Shown: positions 17,796 to 27,000 of the stretch, piece after piece | Position numbering within the stretch: the first letter of the stretch is position 1 | Layout of the letters: every line of letters starts with the position of its first letter | Assembly (NCBI RefSeq): GCF_006715395.1 | Contig: NZ_VFNC01000003.1 | Coordinates: 372,001 to 436,000, forward strand | Source of the DNA: Streptomyces sp. SLBN-31 | Lineage (GTDB): Bacteria; Actinomycetota; Actinomycetes; Streptomycetales; Streptomycetaceae | Length of the DNA stretch: 64,000 nt | Direction of reading: 5' to 3' | The notes under the pieces: generated by a model | Told to the model about the DNA's origin: nothing | The model's input: only the letters and a program-made list of their open reading frames with translations | Databases searched by the model: none | Program-made: the position numbers and the translations under genes

Positions 17796-18527
17796 ATGAC
17801 CCATCCGACCACCGCGTCCCGCCCCGTACAAGCCGTCGTCCTGGCCGGAGGCCAGGGTTCCCGGCTGCGCCCCTACACCGACGACCGGCCCAAGCCGATG
17901 GTCGAGATCCCCGGTACGGGGACGCCGATCATCGGCCACCAGCTCGTTTGGCTGGCCGAGGAGGGCGTGACGGACGTCGTCATCAGCTGTGGTCATCTCG
18001 CCGAGGTCCTGCAGGACTGGCTGAAGTCCGCCGACCTGCCCGTGCGCGTCACGACCGTCGTGGAGACCGAGCCGCTCGGACGCGGCGGCGGCCTGAAGTA
18101 CGCGGCCGCCCATCTGCCCCACCCCGACCGGCCCTGGTACGCCACCAACGGCGACATCTGGACCCGTTTCTCCCTGCGGGACATGGCCGACTTCCACACC
18201 GAGCGGGACGCCGTCGCGACGCTGGCGCTGGCCCGGCCGCGCATTCCGTGGGGCGCGGTGAAGACCGACGGGTTCGGCCACATCACCGACTTCATCGAGG
18301 CGCCGCCGTCGACCTTCGAGATCAACGCCGGTGTGTACGTGTTCTCACCGGAGTTCGCCGGGCTGCTTCCGGAGCGCGGGGACCACGAGCGGACGACCTT
18401 CCCCCGGCTGGCCCGCGAGCGGCGGCTGGCCGGCTTCCCGATCCCCCAGGGCGCGTACTGGCGCGCCATCGACACGGCGAAGGACCTGACCGAGGCCGCG
18501 AAGGAACTGGCGGCCCTGAGCCGCTGA
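17796..18527 (+). CDS. Sugar-phosphate nucleotidyltransferase (NTP_transferase family)
   Basis: A 243-residue single-domain enzyme related to mannose-1-phosphate guanylyltransferase and glucose-1-phosphate thymidylyltransferase. The nucleotide-binding motif LAGGQGSRLRPYTDDRPKPM (residues 16-35) is canonical. The second conserved region TEPLGRGGGLKYA, the metal-binding ATNGDIWT and the product-site FEINAGVYVFSPE follow. No left-handed beta-helix extension is present. It would make an NDP-sugar for glycan or exopolysaccharide synthesis; base and sugar are not readable. It is monocistronic, with a strong terminator 20 bases after the stop. Confidence 0.88.
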   Translation: MTHPTTASRPVQAVVLAGGQGSRLRPYTDDRPKPMVEIPGTGTPIIGHQLVWLAEEGVTDVVISCGHLAEVLQDWLKSADLPVRVTTVVETEPLGRGGGLKYAAAHLPHPDRPWYATNGDIWTRFSLRDMADFHTERDAVATLALARPRIPWGAVKTDGFGHITDFIEAPPSTFEINAGVYVFSPEFAGLLPERGDHERTTFPRLARERRLAGFPIPQGAYWRAIDTAKDLTEAAKELAALSR

Positions 18528-18547
18528 GGACCTCTCACCACCCACCA

Positions 18548-18578
18548 GAAGGGCCCCGCACTTTGTGCGGGGCCCTTC
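18548..18578. terminator. Strong hairpin terminator
   Basis: A perfect 14-bp stem GAAGGGCCCCGCAC / GTGCGGGGCCCTTC (18548-18561 / 18565-18578) closes a TTT loop, between the nucleotidyltransferase and the convergent DoxX gene. It can serve both directions. Confidence 0.9.
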
Positions 18579-18639
18579 GGTCGCGTGGGGCGCTCGTCTC
18601 AGCCGGTGGGCTCGCCCAGCATCCCGCCCACCGGCTCGG

Positions 18640-20289
18640 TTACCCCAACAGGCCGCCCACCAGGCCCGGCTGACCGGAGGAGGCGCCTCCGGAGCCGGAG
18701 CCGCCCGTCGAGCCGGAGCCGCCCGAGGTGGGGCCGGAGGTGGTGCTGGGAGCGCCTCCGGCCGGGGAGGACTGCTGCGGCGGGGCCTGGCCCGCGGTGC
18801 CCTGGGTCTGGCTGGGGGCACCGGTGGTGGCGCCGCGGGTCGCGCCCGGGGGGGTCGCCGCACCGGAGGAGGGCGACGTGCCGGCGGTGGCACCCCGGGT
18901 GGGCGCGTGGGACGCCGACGGCGACTGCGAGTGCCGGCGGCCCGGCTCCTGCGGGAGCGGGGAGCCCGGCAGTTCGTTGCGCGGGGCCTCGCCGGGCCGG
19001 GGGACGACCACGCGGTCGGCGTCACGGACCGCGCCGCCGAGCAGTGACCCGGTGAGCAGGGTGAGGCCGGTGACGACAGCCGTGATCAGGGCGCCCCGGC
19101 GCAGCACGTGGAGGCGCAACTCCCAGATGTCGGCGCGGGGGCCGAGACGGCGCCAGGCACCGCCCGCGAGACGGCCGTCCACGGAGTAGACGGGGGCGCC
19201 GGCGATGATCAGCGGGGACCAGGCGGCGAGGTAGATGATGTCGGGGGCGTCGTAGACGGGCACCGTCTTCCAGCTGACGGTGACGATGAGCGCCGCGGAG
19301 AGCAGGGCGCCGAAGACGGCGGCCACCCGCTGCCAGCAGCCCAGGACCGTCAGGACGCCGACGAGGACCTGCGCGAAGGCGATCACGAGGCCCGAGCCGA
19401 CGGGGTGGTGCAGCGCGAACTGGCGCAGCGGCTCGGCGACTTCCCAGGGATGCAGGGTGTTGAGCCACTTGACCATGGAGCCGCGCTTGCCGCCGTCGAA
19501 GTAGACGGGGTCGCAGAGCTTGCCCATGCCGGCGTAGATGGAGATGAAGCCGAGGAAGATGCGCAGGGGGAGCAGGACGACGCCGAGGTTCATGCGGCGG
19601 CCGGGGTAGTAGGCGTGCCGCGCCGGGTCGTCGCCGTGGCGCCTGCCCTGGCGGTCCTCGCCGTCCTCCCCGTCCGCCTCGTCGAAGTCCTCGAACTCCC
19701 GCTCGCCGTAGGCCGTTTCCTCGTCGTAGGCGCTGCCGACGGGACGCATGTCGGGCAGCATGCGGGTGCCGCCGGTGTCGTCGTGGGTGCGCTGGGGGCC
19801 GACGAGGGGCGTCTCGACCGTAGCGTCCAGCCCGTCGTAGATCTGGTCGTAGGAGCTGCCGGCGACCTCGACGCGCGGGATGACCTGGGTGGCTCCGGTG
19901 TCGGCGGACGGGTCCTCGCCGTGCCGGACGCTGCCGCTGCGCACCGCCTGGAGCAGGCGGTGGGCCCCGGTGTCGTCGGGGGCGGACCGGCCGCTCCAGA
20001 CGACGGGCCGCCGGCGGCCGCCGGCACTGGCCCCCGCCCCGGCCGCGACGCCCACGGCGGCGATCCGGGCGGTTTCGTCGGTGTTGGTCAAGTGCCGTGC
20101 GATCCGCGGGTTTTGGGCGCGCGTCGACGCGCCGAGCTGCACACGGAAACTGGCGTGATTGACGATGACCTGCGCCGGATCGCTCGGCACCTTCACCATG
20201 CTCAGCGCGGGAGCGTCGTCGAACCCGGAATCGAATCCCGACGAGCGGTCCCCCGTGGGTGTGCGGGGTGTTCTGGTGTCCACACTCAT
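18640..20289 (-). CDS. DoxX-family membrane protein with long disordered ends
   Basis: A 549-residue protein from ATG 20289. Residues 1 to about 235 are hydrophilic and acidic (EDFDEADGEDGEDRQG). Next comes a four-helix DoxX domain: RIFLGFISIYAGMGKLCDPVYFDG, then LVIAFAQVLVGVLTVLGCWQR, FGALLSAALIVTVSWKTVP and IIYLAAWSPLIIAGAPVYS. A last helix precedes a C-terminal Ser/Thr/Pro/Gly-rich tail of over 100 residues. DoxX proteins are linked to membrane redox stress in mycobacteria (with SodA and SseA). The partner is not obvious here. The tails are unlike the compact mycobacterial DoxX and probably extend into cytoplasm and wall. Confidence 0.85.
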   Translation of the reverse strand: MSVDTRTPRTPTGDRSSGFDSGFDDAPALSMVKVPSDPAQVIVNHASFRVQLGASTRAQNPRIARHLTNTDETARIAAVGVAAGAGASAGGRRRPVVWSGRSAPDDTGAHRLLQAVRSGSVRHGEDPSADTGATQVIPRVEVAGSSYDQIYDGLDATVETPLVGPQRTHDDTGGTRMLPDMRPVGSAYDEETAYGEREFEDFDEADGEDGEDRQGRRHGDDPARHAYYPGRRMNLGVVLLPLRIFLGFISIYAGMGKLCDPVYFDGGKRGSMVKWLNTLHPWEVAEPLRQFALHHPVGSGLVIAFAQVLVGVLTVLGCWQRVAAVFGALLSAALIVTVSWKTVPVYDAPDIIYLAAWSPLIIAGAPVYSVDGRLAGGAWRRLGPRADIWELRLHVLRRGALITAVVTGLTLLTGSLLGGAVRDADRVVVPRPGEAPRNELPGSPLPQEPGRRHSQSPSASHAPTRGATAGTSPSSGAATPPGATRGATTGAPSQTQGTAGQAPPQQSSPAGGAPSTTSGPTSGGSGSTGGSGSGGASSGQPGLVGGLLG

Positions 20290-20406
20290 CTAACCGAGTG
20301 ACGTCTGCTTAGGACACTGTCTTGACCCGCCGGATGTGTCCGGACCCCGTCAAGCTTGTCCCGGACGCCCAGATTGACCCGCACGGGTGAGTAAGGGCAC
20401 GGGTGT

Positions 20407-21348
20407 TCAGCCGCGTCGGCGCGCCGCCTCGTAGAGCACGATCCCCGCCGCCACACCGGCGTTGAGCGACTCGGCGCCGCCGGGCATCGGGATCCGCACC
20501 CGGAAGTCGCAGGTCTCGCCGACCAGCCGGGACAGTCCCTTACCCTCGCTGCCGACCACGATCACGACCGGCCCGTGCAGGGCCTCCAGCTCACCGATCT
20601 CGTGCTCGCCGTCGGCGGCGAGGCCGACGACCACGATGCCCGCCTTCTTGTACGACTCCAGGGCGCGGGTGAGGTTCGTGGCACGGGCGACGGGCGTACG
20701 GGCCGCGGTGCCGGCGGACGTCTTCCAGGCACCGGCGGTCATACCGGCCGCACGCCGCTCGGGTACGACGACGCCGTGGCCGCCGAAGGCCGACACGGAA
20801 CGGACGACCGCGCCGAGGTTGCGCGGGTCGGTCACGCCGTCCAGCGCGACGATCAGGGGGTCCTCCCCCTCGTCGTACGCGGCGTTGGCCAGGTCCTCGG
20901 GGTGGGCGTACTCGTACGGCGGGACCTGCAGGACCAGGCCCTGGTGGTTGAGGCCGTTGGTCATCCGGTCGAGCTCGGGGCGGGGGGCCTCCATGAGGTT
21001 GATGCCGCCGCGCTCGGCGGCGAGCTGGAGGGCCTCGCGCACCCGCTCGTCGTTGTCGATGAACTGCTGGACGTAGAGGGTGGAGGCCGGCACGCCCTCG
21101 CGCAGCGCCTCGACCACCGGGTTGCGGCCGACGACCAGCTCGGAGGCGGACTTGCCGCCGCGCCCGCGGGGCGCGGGACGCCGTACCGACTGCTTGGCCT
21201 TGGCGTTGGCGACGCGGTTCTTCTTGTGGCCCTTGCGCATCTCGGCGGGCGGGGTCGGGCCCTTGCCCTCCAGGCCCTTGCGCCGCTGGCCGCCGCTGCC
21301 GACCTGCGCGCCCTTCTTGCCGGACATGCGGCGGTTGTTGGTGGCCAT
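20407..21348 (-). CDS. rlmB: 23S rRNA (guanosine-2'-O-)-methyltransferase RlmB (SpoU/TrmH family)
   Basis: A 313-residue SPOUT methyltransferase. A basic N-terminal extension (to about residue 70: [23 protein letters not shown]) precedes the substrate-binding L30-like domain ([16 protein letters not shown]). The trefoil-knot catalytic domain follows with motif 1 [15 protein letters not shown], motif 2 [11 protein letters not shown] and motif 3 [18 protein letters not shown]. It modifies a conserved G in 23S rRNA with S-adenosylmethionine. It sits 97 bases downstream of cysS on the same strand, the arrangement seen in most actinobacteria, so co-transcription is likely. Confidence 0.92.
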   Translation of the reverse strand: MATNNRRMSGKKGAQVGSGGQRRKGLEGKGPTPPAEMRKGHKKNRVANAKAKQSVRRPAPRGRGGKSASELVVGRNPVVEALREGVPASTLYVQQFIDNDERVREALQLAAERGGINLMEAPRPELDRMTNGLNHQGLVLQVPPYEYAHPEDLANAAYDEGEDPLIVALDGVTDPRNLGAVVRSVSAFGGHGVVVPERRAAGMTAGAWKTSAGTAARTPVARATNLTRALESYKKAGIVVVGLAADGEHEIGELEALHGPVVIVVGSEGKGLSRLVGETCDFRVRIPMPGGAESLNAGVAAGIVLYEAARRRG

Positions 21349-21445
21349 GACCTACCTGTTCTCTACGGAAGTGTGTGCGTACGTCTATGCAGTGTGCCGC
21401 CCGGAGGGCCGGGCGGCACAATCGATCTTCGGATCGGGGGCGGTG

Positions 21446-22846
21446 TCAGCGGGGCCCGAGGTTCCAGCGGGGGCCCTGCGGGCCGTCCTCGATGACGAGC
21501 CCGGACTGGTTGAGCTGGTCGCGGATCGCGTCCGCGGTGGCCCAGTCCTTGCGGGCCCGGGCCGCCTCGCGCTGGTCGAGGACCATCCGGACCAGGGAGT
21601 CGACGACCCCGTGCAGGTCCTCACCCCGGTCGGCCTCGCCCGCCCAGTGCGGGTCGAGCGGGTCCAGGCCGAGGACGCCGAGCATGGCGCGCACCTCGGC
21701 GAGCCGGGCGACGGCCGCCTCCTTGTCGTCGGCCGCCAGCGCGGAGTTGCCCTGCCGGACCGTGGTGTGCACCACCGCGAGCGCCTGCGGTACGCCCATG
21801 TCGTCGTCCATGGCCTCGGCGAAGGCGGGCGGGACGTCGGCCGACGGCTCGACGGCTCCCCCGGCCTTCTCCACGACCCGCTGGATGAAGCCCTCGATCC
21901 GTGCGAACGCCGACTCGGCCTCGCGCAGGGCGTCCTCGCTGTACTCGATGGTGGAGCGGTAGTGCGGGGTGCCGAGGTAGTAGCGCAGCACGATCGGCCG
22001 CCAGTGCTTGACCATCTCGCTGACGAGGACCGAGTTTCCGAGCGACTTGGACATCTTCTCGCCGCTCATGGTCACCCAGGCGTTGTGCACCCAGTACTGC
22101 GCGAAGTCGTCCCCGAACGCCTTGGCCTGGGCGATCTCGTTCTCGTGGTGCGGGAAGATCAGGTCCAGGCCGCCGCCGTGGATGTCGAAGGCGGTGCCGA
22201 GGTACTTGTGCGCCATCGCCGAGCACTCCAGGTGCCAGCCCGGACGGCCACGGCCCCACGGCGTCTCCCAGTCGGGCTCGCCCGGCTTGGCCGCCTTCCA
22301 CATCGCGAAGTCCCGCGGGTCCCGCTTGCCGGTGATGCCCTCCTCGGCGGGCTGGCGCATCTCGTCCAGGTCCTGCCGGGACAGCTCCAGGTAGGAGGGC
22401 CAGGAGCGCACGTCGAAGTAGACGCTGCCGTCCGCCTCGTAGGCGTGCCCGCGCTCGATCAGCCCGCGCATCATCTCGACCATCTCGGTGATGTGGCCGG
22501 TCGCCCGCGGCTCGTAGGTGGGCGGCAGGCAGCCGAGCACGGTGTAGCCCTCGGTGAAGGCCCGCTCGTTCTCGTAACCGATGGACCACCAGGGGCGGTT
22601 CTGCTGCTCCGCCTTGGAGATGATCTTGTCGTCGATGTCGGTGACGTTCCTGATGAACGTCACGTCGTAGCCGCGGTACTCGAACCAGCGGCGCATGATG
22701 TCGAAGTTGAGCCCCGACCGGATGTGCCCGATGTGGGGGGCCGCCTGCACGGTGGCGCCACACAGGTAGATCGAGACGCAGCCCTGCGTGAGCGGGGTGA
22801 AGTCACGGATCTGCCGGGCGCTGGTGTCGTACAGGCGAATAGTCAC
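21446..22846 (-). CDS. cysS: Cysteinyl-tRNA synthetase
   Basis: A 466-residue class I synthetase that charges tRNA-Cys. The HIGH motif appears as PHIGHIRSGLN, and the KMSKS loop as GEKMSKSLGNSV. A zinc ligand Cys lies in YLCGATVQ and a second in HLECSAMAHKYLG, with the His pair in HGGGLDLIFPHHENE. The C-terminal DALR-like helical domain (residues from about 340) and the anticodon-binding tail are present, which separates it from the shorter mycothiol ligase MshC. It heads the cysS-rlmB unit. Confidence 0.96.
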   Translation of the reverse strand: MTIRLYDTSARQIRDFTPLTQGCVSIYLCGATVQAAPHIGHIRSGLNFDIMRRWFEYRGYDVTFIRNVTDIDDKIISKAEQQNRPWWSIGYENERAFTEGYTVLGCLPPTYEPRATGHITEMVEMMRGLIERGHAYEADGSVYFDVRSWPSYLELSRQDLDEMRQPAEEGITGKRDPRDFAMWKAAKPGEPDWETPWGRGRPGWHLECSAMAHKYLGTAFDIHGGGLDLIFPHHENEIAQAKAFGDDFAQYWVHNAWVTMSGEKMSKSLGNSVLVSEMVKHWRPIVLRYYLGTPHYRSTIEYSEDALREAESAFARIEGFIQRVVEKAGGAVEPSADVPPAFAEAMDDDMGVPQALAVVHTTVRQGNSALAADDKEAAVARLAEVRAMLGVLGLDPLDPHWAGEADRGEDLHGVVDSLVRMVLDQREAARARKDWATADAIRDQLNQSGLVIEDGPQGPRWNLGPR

Positions 22847-22989
22847 GTCTCCAGGGTAGTGGGCGCCGGGCAGTGCCTCGCGACCTTCCGTTCAGGCCGC
22901 ACGTATTCGTGACACAGGTGGTCGCTTCAGGTCGGTACGGCCGACAGGGGCACCTTCACGACTTCGGTCCCGGGTGCCCCCGCCCTCCG

Positions 22990-23484
22990 TCAGCCCACCC
23001 GCACCACGAGTGCAGTGGCGATGGCCATCAGGCCTTCGTCCCGCCCGGGGAATCCGAGGCCGTCGGTCGTGGCCCCCGAGACGGACACCGGCGCCCCGGC
23101 CGCCTCGGACAGCAGCTTCTGCGCCTCGTCGCGCCGCTTGCCGATCTTCGGGCGCGGGCCCACGACCTGTACGGCGACGTTCCCGATCCGGAAGCCGGAC
23201 TCGCGCACGATCCGGGCGGCCTCCGTCAGCAGGGTGACGCCGGACGCGCCGGACCACTCGGGGCGCCCGGTGCCGAAGTGCTGCCCCAGGTCACCGAGTC
23301 CGGCGGCGGAGAACAGCGCGTTGCAGGCGGCGTGCGCGACGACGTCCGCGTCGGAGTGGCCGGCCAGCCCCGGCCCCTCGCCCTCCCACTTCAGGCCGGC
23401 GCACCACAGCTCGCGACCCTCCTCGAAGGCGTGGATGTCGGTGCCGATGCCGACCTGGGGCAGCGGGTACGGCTCAGAAGCCAT
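22990..23484 (-). CDS. ispF: 2-C-methyl-D-erythritol 2,4-cyclodiphosphate synthase
   Basis: The ATG at 23484 gives 164 residues and overlaps the end of ispD by 11 bases, so translation is coupled. The metal site is GIGTDIHAF (Asp and His), and the second His is in [10 protein letters not shown]. The C-terminal signature [21 protein letters not shown] is family-typical. The enzyme cyclises CDP-methylerythritol phosphate in the MEP isoprenoid pathway. The usual E. coli ispDF-type neighbour relationship is kept. Confidence 0.95.
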   Translation of the reverse strand: MASEPYPLPQVGIGTDIHAFEEGRELWCAGLKWEGEGPGLAGHSDADVVAHAACNALFSAAGLGDLGQHFGTGRPEWSGASGVTLLTEAARIVRESGFRIGNVAVQVVGPRPKIGKRRDEAQKLLSEAAGAPVSVSGATTDGLGFPGRDEGLMAIATALVVRVG

Positions 23485-24223
23485 CGTTGAGCCTCCTGCG
23501 GGCCAGGACCGCCTCCGCGAGGACCAGGTCCAGCGGGCGGGTGACCTTGAAGGCCTCCTCGTGGCCGGGGACGACCACGACACGCAGACCGAGCCGCTCG
23601 ACCATGCTCGCGTCGTCGGTGACGTCCTCGGTGACCTCCTCATGGGCCCGGACCAGCGTGGCCCGGTCGAAGCCCTGCGGGGTCTGTACGGCACGCAGGC
23701 GGGCCCGCGACGGGGTGGCCACCACCGGTTCGGGCTCGCCCGGGTCCGCGGGCCCGACCTCCTTCACCGTGTCGGCGAGGGGCAGCGCGGGTACGACGGC
23801 CGGTGCTCCCGCCCGTACCGCCTCGATCACCGCGTCCACCGTGTCGACCGGCACCAGGGGCCGCGCCGCGTCGTGGACGAGCACGATGTCGTAGTCGGGG
23901 GGCAGGGCGTCGAGGCCGAGCCGCACGGACTCCTGGCGGGAGTCGCCGCCGGGGACCACCAGGAAGTCCGTCCGCTCGGGCAGCGCGTGGGCGTCGAGGA
24001 GCGACTTGACCTCGGGGGCGCCGTCGGGCGGGGCCACGACGACGACCAGGGAGACGGCGCGGGAGGCGGCCATCGCGCGTACCGCGTGGACGAGCATGGG
24101 AGTGCCGCCCAGCGCGCGGAGCGCCTTGGGGGCGCCCGGGCCGAGCCGTACTCCTCGGCCGGCGGCCGGGATCACCGCGGCGGTACGCGGTTCCGTGGGC
24201 GAAGGACGCGAATCGTCAGACAT
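23474..24223 (-). CDS. ispD: 2-C-methyl-D-erythritol 4-phosphate cytidylyltransferase
   Basis: A 249-residue CTP-dependent transferase. The CTP-binding N-terminus [20 protein letters not shown] has the family Gly-rich loop and Lys. [11 protein letters not shown] and the C-terminal [10 protein letters not shown] carry the metal- and substrate-binding acidic residues. It is the third step of the MEP pathway and overlaps ispF by 11 bases. In many actinobacteria carD precedes ispD as here; the gap of 273 bases to carD suggests ispD may have its own promoter as well. Confidence 0.95.
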   Translation of the reverse strand: MSDDSRPSPTEPRTAAVIPAAGRGVRLGPGAPKALRALGGTPMLVHAVRAMAASRAVSLVVVVAPPDGAPEVKSLLDAHALPERTDFLVVPGGDSRQESVRLGLDALPPDYDIVLVHDAARPLVPVDTVDAVIEAVRAGAPAVVPALPLADTVKEVGPADPGEPEPVVATPSRARLRAVQTPQGFDRATLVRAHEEVTEDVTDDASMVERLGLRVVVVPGHEEAFKVTRPLDLVLAEAVLARRRLNDGF

Positions 24224-24496
24224 CGGTTCCTGTCAGGTTTGTGTGCTCGGCCTGGTTGGGTATGGCCTGGGAAGTGCCGGGCGCGACGCCTTGACCGGAC
24301 CCTTCCGTGACCCTGGTCGAGCCAGCTGCCCGGGCCCGGCACACCAAGTATCGGGGGCCCACCCCGAGAGGACGTACCGGCACGGCGCGTCTGGGTACGA
24401 ACATGCCGCAGCGCCCGGCGACGGAAATACGTCATCGGGCACCGCGGCATTTCGATGTACTGAGTGCTGAAGCGGGCTTGCGCCTGCGTCAGTGGT

Positions 24497-24979
24497 TCAG
24501 GACGCGAGGACCTCGTCGAGCAGAGCCTCGGCCTTGTCCTCGTTGGTGTTCTCCGCGAGGGCGAGTTCGCTCACCAGGATCTGGCGGGCCTTGGCGAGCA
24601 TCCGCTTCTCACCTGCGGACAGTCCGCGCTCGCGCTCGCGACGCCACAGGTCACGCACAACTTCCGCGACCTTGATGACATCACCCGAGGCAAGCTTCTC
24701 CAGGTTTGCCTTGTAACGACGCGACCAGTTCGTGGGCTCCTCGGCGTACGGCGCGCGCAGCACCTCGAAGACCCGGTCCAGCCCGTCCTGACCGACCACA
24801 TCACGTACGCCGACGAACTCCGCATTGTCCGCTGGCACACGTACCGTCAGGTCACCCTGGGCGACCTTCAGCACCAAGTAGGTCTTGTCCACGCCTTTGA
24901 TCTGGCGAGTTTCGATGGCCTCGATCAGCGCGGCCCCGTGATGGGGATAGACCACGGTGTCGCCAACCTTGAACGTCAT
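24497..24979 (-). CDS. carD: CarD-family RNA-polymerase-binding regulator
   Basis: A 160-residue protein that stabilises the open complex at rRNA and housekeeping promoters in actinobacteria. The N-terminal Tudor-like RNAP-interaction domain ([21 protein letters not shown], then [19 protein letters not shown]) is followed by a helical DNA-binding domain with the conserved Trp in [17 protein letters not shown]. Length and composition match mycobacterial CarD. A GTTACCCT-like -10 on the minus strand (about 25009-25016) lies just upstream, which is plausible for a constitutive gene. Confidence 0.95.
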   Translation of the reverse strand: MTFKVGDTVVYPHHGAALIEAIETRQIKGVDKTYLVLKVAQGDLTVRVPADNAEFVGVRDVVGQDGLDRVFEVLRAPYAEEPTNWSRRYKANLEKLASGDVIKVAEVVRDLWRRERERGLSAGEKRMLAKARQILVSELALAENTNEDKAEALLDEVLAS

Positions 24980-25569
24980 GTGACAGGTACCCCTTCCGTG
25001 GCTATCCAGGGTAACACGGAAACGGCGGGTTCTGAATGGCGTTTTCGCAGGTCAGGGCATATCTCGGGGCTTGACAACAGCAACAGGAACGTGCTGCGCG
25101 GGCCGAGCGGAAGGAGGTATTCGCAGGTCGGAGGGGCTCTGCGGGGGAGGTGAAACCCGTACGTTACACGCATCTGGAGGCCCTCAGGAGGGGACGAACA
25201 TCCTCATATGTCCGGTTCCAGATGTGCGACTTCCGCTACTCCGTTCGGTGCCGGGTGTCACTTCCGCGTCGATTCGGAAATTGATCACCGGGGGTCGGCC
25301 ACGGGCCCGGTTGAGGCCCACGTGATCAATTCCGGGAAGGGCCCCGCATTCCTTCACCGAAGATTTGCGTGCCGTCGCTCGGACTATGACTCGGGCGCTT
25401 ATGTGAATGCCGGACGAGCCCCGTGCCACCCCCCTGCGGGGGGAAGCCCGCACCTTGAGGGAGGGTCGGGTGCGGCGGCGCGGGAACGGCTCGGTAACCT
25501 ATGGCCGCTGACAGATACTTAGGGCGGCTTTACAAGCCGCCACGTTCGAGTCAAGGAGTTGCCGCCGCC
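24980..25569. other. Intergenic region between carD and a lipoprotein gene
   Basis: No convincing coding frame in 590 bases. It holds the carD promoter side (minus-strand TTACCCT near 25010-25016) and a perfect 10-bp inverted repeat AATTGATCAC / GTGATCAATT at 25279-25288 and 25322-25331. A compact leader hairpin GGCGGCTT-TAC-AAGCCGCC at 25523-25541 lies 28 bases before the lipoprotein start. The inverted repeat could be an operator or an RNA stem; I cannot tell which. Confidence 0.5.
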
Positions 25570-26217
25570 GTGAGCAGCAGCCTTCGACGCGGCGCACTCG
25601 CCGCCGCCGCCATCGCGTTCTCGATCGCCTCGCTCGCCGCGTGCGGCGCCGGATCCGATGCCCAGACCCTGCAGGTCAAGCCGGACAACGCGGCCGTAAA
25701 GGTCGGCGACATCAAGGTCCAGAACGCACTGATCATCACCCAGCCCGATCCGCAGGCCACCGGTCCCGCCGTGATCTCGGCGACGCTGTTCAACAACGGC
25801 GCCACCGCGCAGACCGTGGACTCGATCACCCTGCCGAATGTCAACCAGACCGCCGAGGTCAAGCCGGCCAAGGGCAACGGCAAGCTCGTCGTCCCGGCGC
25901 ACGGCTCCGTGGTGATCGGTGGCAAGGGCAACGCCAGCGCCGTGCTGCCCAGCGGGCGTGAGGCCGTCCAGGACGGCAGCGTCCGGAAGATCACCTTCAC
26001 CTTCAGCAAGACCGGTGACGTCAGCCTGCGCGGCTTCGTCGTCCCGGCCGAGAGCTACTTCACCAAGTGGGGTCCGAGCACCATCCCCACGACCGCTCCC
26101 AGCGCCACGCCGACGAACAGCGCGTCGGGCTCCCCGAGCCCGTCCAACTCGGCCGCTTCCCCGTCGACCTCGGCCACGCCGACCGACTCGGCGTCCGCGA
26201 GCGCGTCGGCGGGCTGA
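25570..26217 (+). CDS. Lipoprotein of the DUF461/copper-chaperone-like type
   Basis: Starting at GTG 25570, after AAGGAG, the 215-residue product has a lipobox SIASLAAC. The mature domain (about residues 30-165) is beta-rich, with PAVISATLFNNGATAQTVDS and a later strand KLVVPAHGSVVIGGKGNA. This resembles PCuAC/DUF461 fold proteins but lacks an evident Met/His copper site. The tail is Ser/Pro/Thr-rich (wall-spanning). It is well placed as the neighbour of the phoPR operon in Streptomyces; no role in phosphate sensing has been shown to my knowledge. A leader hairpin and a strong 3' hairpin flank it. Confidence 0.75.
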   Translation: MSSSLRRGALAAAAIAFSIASLAACGAGSDAQTLQVKPDNAAVKVGDIKVQNALIITQPDPQATGPAVISATLFNNGATAQTVDSITLPNVNQTAEVKPAKGNGKLVVPAHGSVVIGGKGNASAVLPSGREAVQDGSVRKITFTFSKTGDVSLRGFVVPAESYFTKWGPSTIPTTAPSATPTNSASGSPSPSNSAASPSTSATPTDSASASASAG

Positions 26218-26232
26218 GCCCGCACACGCGTC

Positions 26233-26265
26233 AAGGGCGGGACCTCGTCACGAGGTCCCGCCCTT
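26233..26265. terminator. Long hairpin terminator
   Basis: A perfect 15-bp stem AAGGGCGGGACCTCG / CGAGGTCCCGCCCTT closes a TCA loop. It sits between the lipoprotein gene and the convergent phoP, and is suited to both directions. Confidence 0.9.
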
Positions 26266-26319
26266 GTCCGTGGCCCGGCGACCGGGTCACAGGGCCCGTC
26301 GTCCGGGCCCTCGGTCTTT

Positions 26320-27000
26320 CTACGGCTCGAACTTGTAGCCCAGCCCGCGCACGGTCACCAGGTATCTGGGCGCGCCCGGGTCCGGCTCGATCTTGGCGCG
26401 CAGGCGCTTGACGTGGACGTCGAGGGTCTTGGTGTCGCCCACGTAGTCGGCGCCCCAGACGCGGTCGATGAGCTGCATGCGGGTCAGCACCCGGCCGGCG
26501 TTGCGCAGGAGCATCTCCAGCAGGTCGAACTCCTTCAGGGGCAGGTCGACCTTGGAGCCGGAGACCGTCACCACGTGGCGGTCGACGTCCATGCGGACCG
26601 GGCCGGCCTCCAGAGCGGCCGGGGTGACCTCCTCGGGCTCGCCGCGGCGGCGCAGCACGGCCCGGATGCGGGCCACCAGCTCGCGCGAGGAGAACGGCTT
26701 GGTGACGTAGTCGTCGGCCCCTATCTCCAGGCCGACGACCTTGTCGATCTCGCTGTCCTTGGCGGTCACCATGATGACCGGGACGTTCGAGCGGCCGCGC
26801 AGCTGGCGGCACACCTCCGTACCCGGCAGCCCGGGCAGCATCAGGTCGAGGAGGACGAGGTCGGCGCCGTTGCGCTCGAACTCGTCGAGTCCGTCGGGGC
26901 CGGTGGTCGCCACGGCGACCTCGAAGCCCTCCTTGCGGAGCATGTAGGACAGGGCGTCGGAGAAGGACTCCTCGTCCTCGACGACGAGCACTCGGGTCAC
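26320..27000 (-). CDS. phoP: Phosphate response regulator PhoP (OmpR family)
   Basis: A 226-residue two-component regulator. The receiver domain has the acidic pocket VVEDEES, the phospho-acceptor Asp in DLVLLDLMLPGL and the Lys in DDYVTKPFSSRELVAR. The C-terminal winged helix ends in TVRGLGYKFEP, the classical OmpR/PhoB tail. The GTG start overlaps the phoR stop (GTGA), so the two are translationally coupled. It controls the phosphate-starvation regulon and represses antibiotic synthesis in Streptomyces, where it is the homologue of mycobacterial RegX3. Confidence 0.94.
   Translation of the reverse strand: MTRVLVVEDEESFSDALSYMLRKEGFEVAVATTGPDGLDEFERNGADLVLLDLMLPGLPGTEVCRQLRGRSNVPVIMVTAKDSEIDKVVGLEIGADDYVTKPFSSRELVARIRAVLRRRGEPEEVTPAALEAGPVRMDVDRHVVTVSGSKVDLPLKEFDLLEMLLRNAGRVLTRMQLIDRVWGADYVGDTKTLDVHVKRLRAKIEPDPGAPRYLVTVRGLGYKFEP

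Noticed and set aside
25184..25453. An 89-codon minus-strand frame in the carD-lipoprotein gap
   Set aside because: No ribosome site, no hydrophobic or domain pattern; it crosses the inverted repeat.
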